In this document: positions 25,130-35,700 of the stretch, piece by piece
Layout: each line of letters begins with the position of its first letter
How positions within the stretch are numbered: the stretch's first letter is position 1
Origin: Harmothoe impar
Lineage: Eukaryota > Annelida > Polychaeta > Phyllodocida > Polynoidae
DNA: 64,000 bases
NCBI GenBank assembly: GCA_947462335.1
Contig: OX381707.1
Location: forward strand, 58,934,073-58,998,072
Direction: 5' to 3'
Program-made: the position numbers and the translations under genes
The notes under the pieces: generated by a model
Seen by the model: only the letters and a program-made list of their open reading frames with translations
Database searches by the model: none
Told to the model about the DNA's origin: nothing

Positions 25130-25356
25130 CTATCCGTAATCTGGCTAAATGGTTGTGGGGGTGAATATTTACTGCGACAGTTACTAGGATTTTTTTTCTT
25201 AGGGTTAGGGTTAGGGTTAGGCGGATTAGGGTTAGGGTTAGGGTTGGGGTTAGGGTTAGGGTTAGGGTTAGGGTTAGGGTTCGCTCTAGCCATTTTCCAT
25301 AGTAACTGTCACAGTAAATGATCGCCCCCACATCCATTTAGCCAGATTACGGATAG
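25130..25356. mobile_element. Foldback element with a telomeric-repeat loop
   Basis: Arms 25130-25186 and 25300-25356 are reverse complements over about 57 bp with roughly five mismatches, sharing CTATCCGTAATCTGGCTAAA and GACAGTTACTA. The 113-bp loop consists mainly of TTAGGG repeats. It could be an inverted-repeat transposon into which telomeric DNA was added, or a hairpin formed during break repair. It lies upstream of the MAP9-like gene. Confidence 0.7.
25199..25281 (+). repeat. Interstitial telomeric repeat (TTAGGG)n
   Basis: Thirteen hexamers, eleven of them perfect TTAGGG, with one TTAGGC plus GGA spacer and one TTGGGG. TTAGGG is the usual animal telomere unit. The array lies far from any visible chromosome end and is bounded by inverted arms. 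Confidence 0.95.
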
Positions 25357-25385
25357 ACTTAACCGTGCGTCCATTTGCTCAGTAC

Positions 25386-25397
25386 TGCCCCCTGGTG
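25386..25397 (-). promoter_or_regulatory. CTCF-like motif upstream of the MAP9-like gene
   Basis: TGCCCCCTGGTG matches the reverse of the bilaterian CTCF core at 12 of 13 positions by eye. Related sites GGCCATCTAGTGT and AGCCCTCTAGTGT lie at about 24193 and 24223 in the same orientation. Binding is inferred from the motif only. Confidence 0.4.
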
Positions 25398-25590
25398 CAT
25401 ATATGGGGAACTAAGTCCTATCACTTTACATCATTTTCCCACCTAAATGAGTGGAATTACTAAATGTCAAAAGACACAGAGACTATATAAACTGCCCTCT
25501 CTGAATAGCTTACATTATCTGCATCATAATTGTGTTCTAACCACAGTTTTCCTCCAATTAACGCCTAACTAGGTCACTGACCTATATATG

Positions 25591-25674
25591 GACCAATCAG
25601 ATAGCGTCCTCAGCGAGCTGGCAACACAGTAAACATTCCTGTCAAAATTGCTCCGGACGGAGATATTTTTGTAG
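25591..25674 (+). promoter_or_regulatory. Possible MAP9-like promoter and 5' untranslated exon
   Basis: GACCAATCAG at about 25590-25600 is a good CCAAT box. About 75 bp downstream, TTTTTGTAG is followed by a strong donor (GTAAGT at 25675). The plausible acceptor GTCGCGACAG ends at 26590, ten bases before the start codon. This fits a non-coding first exon ending at 25674 and a 916-bp intron. No transcript data are available; a RFX half-site (GGCAAC) lies at about 25619. Confidence 0.4.
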
Positions 25675-26599
25675 GTAAGTTCTGCTTTACTTACGATAGT
25701 ACTTTTTAAAATGTCAACTAGCACTGCACATAAGTTGAGGTAGAATAGCAAGCCTCGTAATTAGGCTCATAATGACGTTTATATGCCTGATTTGCACGAA
25801 TAGAAGCATAGGTAGCGAGATATGCCCCGATTATCGCCCACGAGTGTTTGTTTGTGGTTTGACGTGTCGAGACGGACCGCGTTTGCTGGTTGACTTAATC
25901 AGCTGCTGGAGTCAGAGTGTGTAGGCCCTACTGTCAGTGTCTTCATGGTTTACATCCCATATTGAATGGTCATTACATTTACTATCATACCAGTGAAGTA
26001 TTGTTTTGCCACTGTCATCTGCCAGTGAGTGAGTCGCACATCACAAAGCTTCACTCAAGACAAAAGAGAGCATCTGTAGTGTCAGAATCCAAGACCAAGC
26101 CAAGGGCAAGGCCAAGCGATCATTTGTGTTGGGTTCGTTCAAACTATAACTAGGCTATAACTTATAAGTCAGTGTCTACCCTAGGACATATCTTGTGCAT
26201 ATCACACTTTTATTTTAATGTAAGTCATCTCAGCCCAACTCATTCATTGACATAGAGTTTGTCATATAGATCTTTAGATTCTAAAACCAGGCCAGGGACA
26301 GCTGCAGTGATTGGTGTTTTGATATATAATTTAATTGCCGGTACATCTGCTGTACGGTACCGGTACATGTATAGCATTGACCTACCCATAGACATAGAGA
26401 CCTCCTTGAGACTTTAGTAAGTCAGTCTTATGGTAGATCGAAATGATTTACTGTAAATGCATATCTTGAGAATTCCAATGACTTCATGATTAAGTGTAAG
26501 CCCTTAAGATATATCTAACTGTAATCATCCATTGTCCTATAACCCCTATAACCAATATAATCATATATAAAATCCCCACTGTCGCGACAGGTGTGAGGC

Positions 26600-26759
26600 A
26601 TGGATAGCCCTTTCGCTCCTCGCCGCCGCCGGCCAGGCGAGGAACCAGCACCCAAGTCGTCATTCCAACGTGAACTGGATAACAAGATGAGGGACCGGAG
26701 AGCACGTGGACTGACGGCAGAGATAACTGAAAGTGAAGACGAACTTGGCAGTGATGATG
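26600..26759 (+). CDS. MAP9: MAP9-like exon 1 (start codon)
   Basis: Encodes residues 1-53, starting MDSPFAPRRRRPGEEP and ending in an acidic SEDELGSDD segment. ATG at 26600 has G at +4 and is the first in the frame. Donor GTGAGT at 26760, phase 1. The FQxEL block resembles the MAP9 amino terminus. Confidence 0.8.
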
Positions 26760-29700
26760 GTGAGTGACTCAAGGGCGGCGGAGGTGGGGGGGGGGGGCAG
26801 AGGGGTGGGACAGATGCCCCAACTTTTGCCAGAATTATAAAGTTGTCAGGGTTGTCTCACTGTACCATTATGGGGCCTTATTAAAGTTTAAATCGAATAA
26901 AGTATTCAAGAATGTCTTTAGAACTAGCCAAAATGAACTGGGACCTGCATTATGTATAGATGACCATGCGACCTATTCCTAAAGTGATTTTGCTTAATAT
27001 TTACAGATAACTTTTTTTTTTTAATTGATCATCTTGTGATACAGAGAGAGCAACAATGTTTTACTACTATTGATATGTTGGATATTCCAGAGTTGATGGC
27101 ACATTTTAACATGACAAACAAGGGTGAGGCACCTTCTCGTAATGCTAGCACGGAAGGTCGTAAGTCACCCTGGTCTGCTCCCGGCACCAAGAAGCCGGAG
27201 TCAGCCAAGCAGCGCTCTGCTTACGATGACATTGGTCACTACAACAACCGAAAGTCACCTAACGATAACCAATATGGCAGTAACAGACAGTCGCCTTACG
27301 ATGGCTCTTCGCGCCGACCATCGGGCCAGAGGGCAGATTCACCCACAGGCTTCAGCTTTGGAAAGAAGGGTCGTGATGAGGAGCCCGATATGATGAAGAC
27401 AATGAAGCGACCCGGTGACACTGGTGGATGGAAGCCGCCAACTTCCCATAACCGTGCCTCCCCGAGCGCACCCCAATACAGGTAAGTACTCATTATGACC
27501 TCAGTGTATTGAAAGCATTATACTGTTTGTGATTAGCACAACTTTTAATGTAAATAATTTCCTCAATGAAATGTTACAACAATAATAGAGTGTCATCTAA
27601 AGCGTGACTGGTCTGCATATCATAATTCCACACCAATGAAACACTTGCGAGTTATCTTTAATGAATACCATTATAATCTTTTATCAAAAATTTAGGAAAT
27701 AGTATTATACCAGTAGTGATAATGAGATAAATTATCATACCATTTTAGGAAAAACCCTTACAACAGTGATGAGGATGAGGACAGTGATGAGATAGAATCC
27801 GTCACCCGACAGAAAAACCGCCCCATGTCCAATATGAGAAACTACAGAGATAACGAAGACAACAAGGAAAACAAATACGGTACCACTTCTCCAGGTATGT
27901 AGATCCAACAACCTTTAAATTAGTTTTAAAATAAGAAGAAAAAGGGGCATCTTTATTTTTTGTATGCATGAGTACTTTTCACAATCTCTTGAATCTCCCC
28001 GGTCTGTAATATTTGTATCAAAACGCAAGAGAAATTTAGAAGTAAGGCCAGACCAAAAAAAAAGAGTGGTCAATGGATTTCGCGCACCTTATCCGAGACT
28101 TGGTAAAAAAAAGAAAAATTGCTCACTTGCACCATTTTTTCAAAAGTGAAATCCATTGACCAACTTTTTTTGTGTGGTCTAAACTAACTTTGCCTCACAT
28201 ACAAACTATTTTGTTCTCAGGTGTGCGTGGCCGTAAGACGCCCACCTACCGCGACTCACTTGACGACACGGAGGACCAACCTCGACCTACACCACGTAGT
28301 CGCACATCAGTTGGATATAGAGATGCAGAATCCTCACGGTGAGTTACTGACTTTGGCTTTTAATTCTCATTGTATTGCAATTTGTGTTAATGGCAAGATT
28401 GTCTTATTGACTGAGAGTTCACTAGATGTAAGAATAACTCGATGAGCATTGAATATTTGAGATTAACCAAAAATTATTATCATCCTTGTGTTGGTTGACT
28501 TTATTCTTGTCCTACTACTATACATACAATACGGCCTTACATAGTAAAAAATCCTCATTCTTTCAATTTTTATTCCTTCTCACTTTCGGTTGTGAATCAC
28601 TATCCTTTCATTTTTGATTTTGGGAAAGTTAGGTTTAAATCAGTTGCTTACACTAATATATCTAGAAGCAAGACAGACTAGGAATTAAGAACAAGCTTCA
28701 TACAAACGAAACAAAACTTTATTTCCAACAAAATATTTTACGCCAACCATGACACAGATAACATTACATACCAACAGAAAACTGTGTTCAAAACAATCAC
28801 TCCAATTTAATAAAACCGACTAACTCTCTGTCAAAGAGATAGTTTGCTGACAAGAATAATACACTTACCATTTATGGTATCATAAGTATTTCAATATTGG
28901 TGGTTCACTTAAAGTTTAATTAACATCACTAATACATTGTTGGTCTGGCAACAGGCCCCAACCTAAACCCAGAACTGGGAAGGAGGCCGCGCGGGATGGG
29001 CGCCACGAGCCCGAGAGGTCGCGCTCACGTGGAACGCCAACCTCAGAGGTCAATAGCGGAAAGAAGAGGTATTCACCGCATCTCTATTCTGTCAGTCACC
29101 AACCCTTTACATAGCCTAGGTAGAGTCAGGCTAAGATAACTGATACAGCAATGTTGTTTTCATAGGGTCTATGACTATGGGGATTTCCTAGCTAGGGTAT
29201 GTATCTTAGATCTCTATGCCTACTGGGACACTTCACCATTACTAATAATACTCCAAGGTTCCTTTCGCCATTGAATGAACCCAATTGACCCACATATTCT
29301 CCTATCAGATATTTGGTAACTAATCTCTTTTGGACAGCCCTGAAAAAGGGGGGCAAAATGAACAAAAACGAAGAAGTAAATTGAGTGCAAATGCGATTTC
29401 TTCCGTCTGGCTGCTTCTATCATATCCACTGAATTGATGTGTGTTTAATTAACTGCTATCCTTTCTGAAATTCTCTCATCTTTGTACTCGATGTTACTAC
29501 ACCTTTCTCCATCTCCGCCAAAACTGATGGTCCTATAACTTGAGGGTGTGTTGGTTGGGCCACTCCTTCACAAGTTCATACTTAACATGACCATGATTTG
29601 ACACGCATAGTGTCTACTAGTGGCCAGATCATGGGAATCATGCTGGGGGCCTTTCAGGGTGAAAAGGTTCTGAGATGATACCTTGGAAATATTTTCTTTT

Positions 29701-32700
29701 TAAAGGATGGCAAGAATTTGTAGAAATCAGTAAATGGAGCCAAGGCCTAAATGAATATCAAACTCAGAATAATACTCATCTATGTGACCTGCTAGCCAGC
29801 TACCTGCCTTTCGCTATCAATTACAAAAGGTCTCTTCAAAAGACATTGCATTAGGCATAACCATCTCTTGACATCCTGAAATTCAGCTATATTGCATATT
29901 AAAGTCTGTTCTTTTTAATTTGATAACAATTGGCATAACTTATCATTGGTGACACAAATTGATCTGTTACTTGTATCTATTTTAGCCGGTCAGGAACGCC
30001 AAAGAATGAAGATGAAGATCGAGGAACGGGTCGCCGAAAATCATTATTTGATGTTATGGATGACAAACCTGATGTCAAGTCCAAGGATAAGAAGAATAAA
30101 AAGAATCTGCTCTCTGACTCAGATTCTGATGATGAGAAGAGAAATACATTCAAACCTGTACCCCGTGGAAGAGGAGGGACAAACAAAGATTTAAAAAGAG
30201 ACGATTGGGATGAAAAGGGGAGGAAAAGTCCCTATTCCAGCAAATATGGAGCAGATGAGAGGGATGAAAAGGGGAGGAAAAGTCCCTATTCCAGCAAATA
30301 TGGAGCAGATGAGAGGGATGAAAAGGGGAGGAAAAGTCCCTATTCCAGCAAATATGGAGTAGATGAGAGGGACGAAAAGGGGAGGAAAAGTCCCTATTCC
30401 AGCAAGTATGGAGCAGATGAGAGGGACGAAAAGGGGAGGAAAAGTCCCTATTCCAGCAAGTATGGACCAGATGAGAGGGATGAAAAGGGGAGGAAAAGTC
30501 CCTTCTCTGATAAAAGTCGTAATAAATATGGTGATGATGAGAGGGATGAAAAGGGCAGAAAAGGTCCCTATTCCAGCAAATATGGAGCAGATGAGAGAGA
30601 CGAAAAGGGAAGGAAAAGTCCCTTTTCCAGCAAGTATGGTCCAGATGAGAGGGATGAAAAGGGGAGGAAAAGTCCCTTTTCCAGCAAGTATAGTCCAGAT
30701 GAGAGGGACGAAAGGGGGAGGAAAAGTCCTTTTTCAGATAAAAATCGCAAAAATTATGGAGATGATGAGAGAGATGAGAAGGGAAGGAAAAGTCCCTTTT
30801 CCAGCAAGTATGGACCAGATATCAGCGATCCCTTTGCTAAGCATAAACCAACTGGGAGAACACCTTCACGCAATAAAGACAGTGATGACGAAGATGACAG
30901 AAAACAGCGAGGTAAAGGCCCAGTAGACAAAAAGAGCCCATATGGTTATAAAAGAGAGGATGGAAGAAAGAGCCCCCTTGACAGTAAGAAAGATGGAAGG
31001 AAAAGTCCGCTTGACTCTAAGAGGTCAGATAGTACAGGAAGGAAAAGCCCCTACAGACGCAACAAGTCTGACGATGATGATGAAGACACCAGAGGAACGC
31101 GGGGTCCTAAGGGACGGCGTAATCCATGGGACAAAGACAGGTCACCCGAGCGAGGCTCCAAGGGTAGGAGGAGTCCATGGGAGGAGGAGGTGGATGGAAA
31201 ATACAAAAAAGATGAGAAAGGGGGTGTGAGGAGAAAGAGCTTTGGTGGAGATCGAGATGAAGACAATAAGGTGAAGAGGTCCTCAGAGAGTAGGCTGCAG
31301 AGTTCTGAGCGCAGTCGGAGTCCATGGAGCAAGGATCAGGACCGCAAGTACGGAGACCGGAAATACCGCGATGACGACCGGGACGAGGGAGACTGGAGGA
31401 GAGACAGAAGGGTGAGTTTGTGAATATGAATCACTCATATGAATGTGATTGAATACTACATGCATTGCACTTTTGAGGTATCACTGCATTTATACAATGG
31501 TATAGATCCTTTACTGAGTGAGTTAGCACCTTCTGTGGCACCAATTAAACTTTGAAAAGCTAGAAATGTGTTCAAGTATCTACAGTAAGGACAGTTTTCT
31601 TTGTCTAACTTGTACATTTCATATAACCTACACCTTCATATTCCAAATAATTTGTATACTAAAGTAATGAACAATGCTTTACTCTCCTTTCCAATGAAGC
31701 ATCAAGATTCTGATGAAGAGCGAGGAGTTAAATTTTCAAAAGATGGTAAGCGATCCTTGCTGAATGGCTCCAGCAGAGACAGAGATGATGATGATGACTA
31801 CCGACGAGGTCGGCGTCACCCGGATGACGTAGATAATGATAGGTATCCACGACATCCTGACGACCGCAAAGACGATAAATATTCACGTCGCTATGATGAC
31901 AGAGATGACGACCGATATCCACGGGGTCGTGACACTAGAGATAATGACCGATATCCACGTGATGACCGGGACGACAAATATTCACGTCGCGATGACGGTC
32001 ATGATGATGAACGTTACTCCCGACGCCATGACGACAGAGATAGGCGACGTTATGAGAACAGTGATGATGAATATGATGAACGTCTAGACAGAAAACGGGA
32101 TGGGAAACATCGGGATGAAGACGAGGTAAGATACATTTCTAACTACACTTTTGGTTTATGTGTACCTCCTTTTCAATAATTCCGGTATAAAAATCGTGCA
32201 AGTTATAACAATTCTGTTCCAGTTGTGAATAGCACACGCCTGTCTTTCTGCAAGTGATATTAGGTCCATTTACTAGCACTGGATTAAACATATTATCTAA
32301 GTGTACTGTGCGCTTATTATGTCAAATGTGGTATAAAAATATGAAAGATTAGCAGCAGGAACTAACATCAATTTTGGCCATTGGAGGGTGAATATATATA
32401 TTGGATATGTATTCAAAGGATACCTTGTTGGAACCGATCGGGCAGATCATGGCAATCTGTATTTAGGTGTTATGAGCGATCAGTAGAATAATAGATAATA
32501 ATAATTCTTTAAATGCTTTGATTTTGTAGGACCGCCACCCAAGGAGCAAGAAGGGTTCCCGTGCTGATGATCCGGCAAGCTCTGTGTGCGAAGACATGGA
32601 TGAAGACCCAACCATGAGACGGCCACAGCAAACCAAAGAAGGAAAAGAACTCGCTAAGTAAGTTTCTCAATGTCAATGTATCGTCAAAATGATATGCACT

Positions 32701-35700
32701 GCGGTATAGTAACATATACTAGGGGAGTCACTTGGGTGCATCCCAATTCACTAATGTTCCTGGTCGCTGTGCAAACGGAAGTTGCCACAGCTACCCAGGA
32801 GACATTGCGGCACCTAGAGGTCACTTCCGGTTTTGCAAGCTCCAAGTAGGACGCTTCTGGGAGCAAGCTGCGACAAGATGGTGAGTTTTTTCTGTTTTTT
32901 TGACAGAATTCAACCTTATTTGTCGCATATTTTTGTTAAATTGTCGCTATTGGTGGTTTGGGAGACGATTTGTCGCACAGGAGGATAGTTCTTGCGAGTT
33001 TGAGGCCTTAAACTGACCAAATTCGGCAAATGTAGGCGTGGGTTGCTTTACTTTGGTTAGGGCTCACTCGCAGGGTTCCCAAATCGTTTTCCACTTGCCA
33101 CTAATTGCGTTTATTTGTGGTTATATTAGAGGCAACAGGGTGTATTGGTGGCAAAGGAATTAGTCATCCATAATTTTGAAATTTAGGAAATTGTCATCCA
33201 AAAATATGAAAATATTTTCAATGTCATCACTGTCACACTGCTGTCAATTTTGACAGTGGCAATTCTGGATGACTCCAACTTCTAAATAAGACCAATACAC
33301 CTATTTGCCTCCAATACTTACTGTGTAAGGGTGCCTGGTGTTAACCAGCACTTTCTATTTATTTAGAAGTTTACACTTGGGCTTTTTCATGCTTCTGTCT
33401 GTAAGGGGTGAACCTTAATGGGTCTGCTATGCATCCTGATGGATATTCTGGCAACCAGACAAGGTGACAACTCATTACTTTCAAGCAGAATTAGCTTTAA
33501 CCTGTATGTGGACTGGAAATTTACCAAGACACATACCTTATGCCCAAATTTTTTACAAATTTGGAGATTAACTGTTGAAGCTTCTGTCTGTAAGGGGTGA
33601 ACCTTAATGGGTCTGCTATGCATCCTGATGGATATTCCGGCAACCAGACAAGGTGACAACTCTTTACTATCAAGCGAATTAGCTTTAATCTGTATGTGGA
33701 CTGGAAATTCACCAAGACAGATACCTTATGCCCAAATTTTTTATAAATTTTGGGGATTGACTGTCGGAGCTGCCACTAGGAATTCCAGTTTTAAGGTATG
33801 TGTTCTGAGACCCTGCTTACACTAAAAAGCTTAACCTAGTGCCAAGGGGCAAGGTTACCACGCTTCTGCTTTGTTTTGATGAAATTCAGCAGTTTTACTC
33901 CATATTCCTGCACCTGTTTAGGTGGCAGAAGAAATGTTGAGTGTGTACAGGGAAGTTATTTTACACTAAGCCGCCCTCGCTGTGAGGCGCAGGCGTAGCC
34001 GCCCTCGCTGTGAGGCGCAGGCGTAGCCGCCCTCGCTGTGAGGCGCAGGCCTAGCCGCCCTCGCTGTGAGGCGCAGGCGTAGCCGCCCGCGCAGTGAGGC
34101 GCAGGCGTAGCCGCCCTCGCTGTGAGGCGCAGGCGTAGCCGCCCTCGCTGTGAGGCGCAGGCGTAGCCGCCCTCGCTGTGAGGCGCAGGCGTAGCCGCCC
34201 GCGCTGTGAGGCGCAGGCGTAGCCGCCCGCGCTGTGAGGCGCAGGCGTAGCCGCCCGCGCCTCAGTAGCCGCCCTCGCTGGGAGGCGCAGGCGTAGCCGC
34301 CCTCGCTGGGAGGCGCAGGCGTAGCCGCCCTCGCTGGGAGGCGCAGGCGTAGCCGCCCTCGCTGGGAGGCGCAGGCGTAGCCGCCCTCGCTGGGAGGCGC
34401 AGGCGTAGCCGCTCTCGCCTGCGCCCTCGCTGTGAGGCGCAGGCGTAGCCGCTCTCGCCCGCGCCCTCGCCCGCGCCCTCCCTGTGAGGCGCAGGCGTAG
34501 CCGCTCTCGCCCTCGCCTGCGCCCTCGCTGGGAGGCGCAGGCGTAGCCGCCCGCGCTGGGAGGCGCAGGCGTAGCCGCCCTCGCTGGGAGGCGCAGGCGT
34601 AGCCGCCCTCGCTGGGAGGCGCAGGCGTAGCCGCCCTCGCTGGGAGGCGCAGGCGTAGCCGCTCTCGCCCGCGCCCTCGCCTGCGCCCTCGCTGTGAGGC
34701 GCAGGCGTAGCCGCCCTCGCTGTGAGGCGCAGGCGTAGCCGCCCTCGCTGTGAGGCGCAGGCGTAGCCGCCCTCGCTGTGAGGCGCAGGCGTAGCCGCCC
34801 TCGCTGTGAGGCGCAGCGAAGCCGCCCTCGCTGTGAGGCGCAGGCGTAGCCGCTCTCATAGTAGTTGCGGCTCTCATAGTAGGCTTTGGTGCTGAACAAA
34901 GAAGCTGACACTATTGTCGATATGGACTTGGTGCTCTCGTTGTAGACAATGGTGAACTCGTAAGTTAGACCAAGACACTGGTACTCTCGTTGATAACACA
35001 GATTTTGATGCATTAATAGATACTGGTGCTTTCATCGACAACACAGACATAGTAAGATGCCTCGATGCAGATGCTGGCTCTCATTGTAAGACACTGGCAC
35101 TATCCCGCCAGACGATGCTGGCGCCTGGGGTATAACCTAGACGTGGACGCTGGCGCTCTCGCGGTAAGATACGGACGCTAGCACTCTCTCAGGGAGACAC
35201 TGGCGTTGCAGCTCTTGTTGTGAGGCACAGGCGTTGCCACTCTCATTGTGAGACGCAGGCGTTGCTGCTCTCGTTGTTAGACGTAGGCGTTGCCGCTCTC
35301 GTTGTGAGACACAGGCGTTGCCACTCTCATTGTGAGACACAGGCGTCACCGCTCTTGGTGTGAGACCCAGGCGTTGCCGCTCTCGTTGTGAGACACAGGC
35401 GTTGCCGCTTTCGTTGTGAGACGCAGGCGTTGCCGCTCTTGTTGTGAGACGCAGGCGTTGCCGCTCTTGTTGAGAAACGCAGGCGTTGCCGCTCTCGTTG
35501 AGAGACGCAGGCGTTGCCGCTCTCGTTGAGAGACGCAGGCGTTGCCGCTCTCTTCAGAGACGGACGCTCTCGTGAGACGTTGCCACTGTCGTTGTGAGAC
35601 GCAGGCATTGCCGCTCATTGTGGGACGTTGCCTCTCTCGTTGTGAGAAGTGGACGCGCTCGTTGTGAGACGTTGCCGCTCTTGCTGTAGGCATGGGAGCT

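Noticed and set aside
24919..25337. Asn-Pro and Thr-Leu repeat proteins
   Set aside because: Frames across TTAGGG repeats, not coding.
30363..31332. Met/Gly/Lys- and Ser/Leu-rich frames overlapping exon 6
   Set aside because: Alternate-frame shadows of the repeat exon, which alone joins in phase with exons 5 and 7.
33966..35013. Minus-strand frames of 303 and 320 codons
   Set aside because: They are read-through of the 28-bp minisatellite in shifted frames; each yields the same 28-residue pattern.
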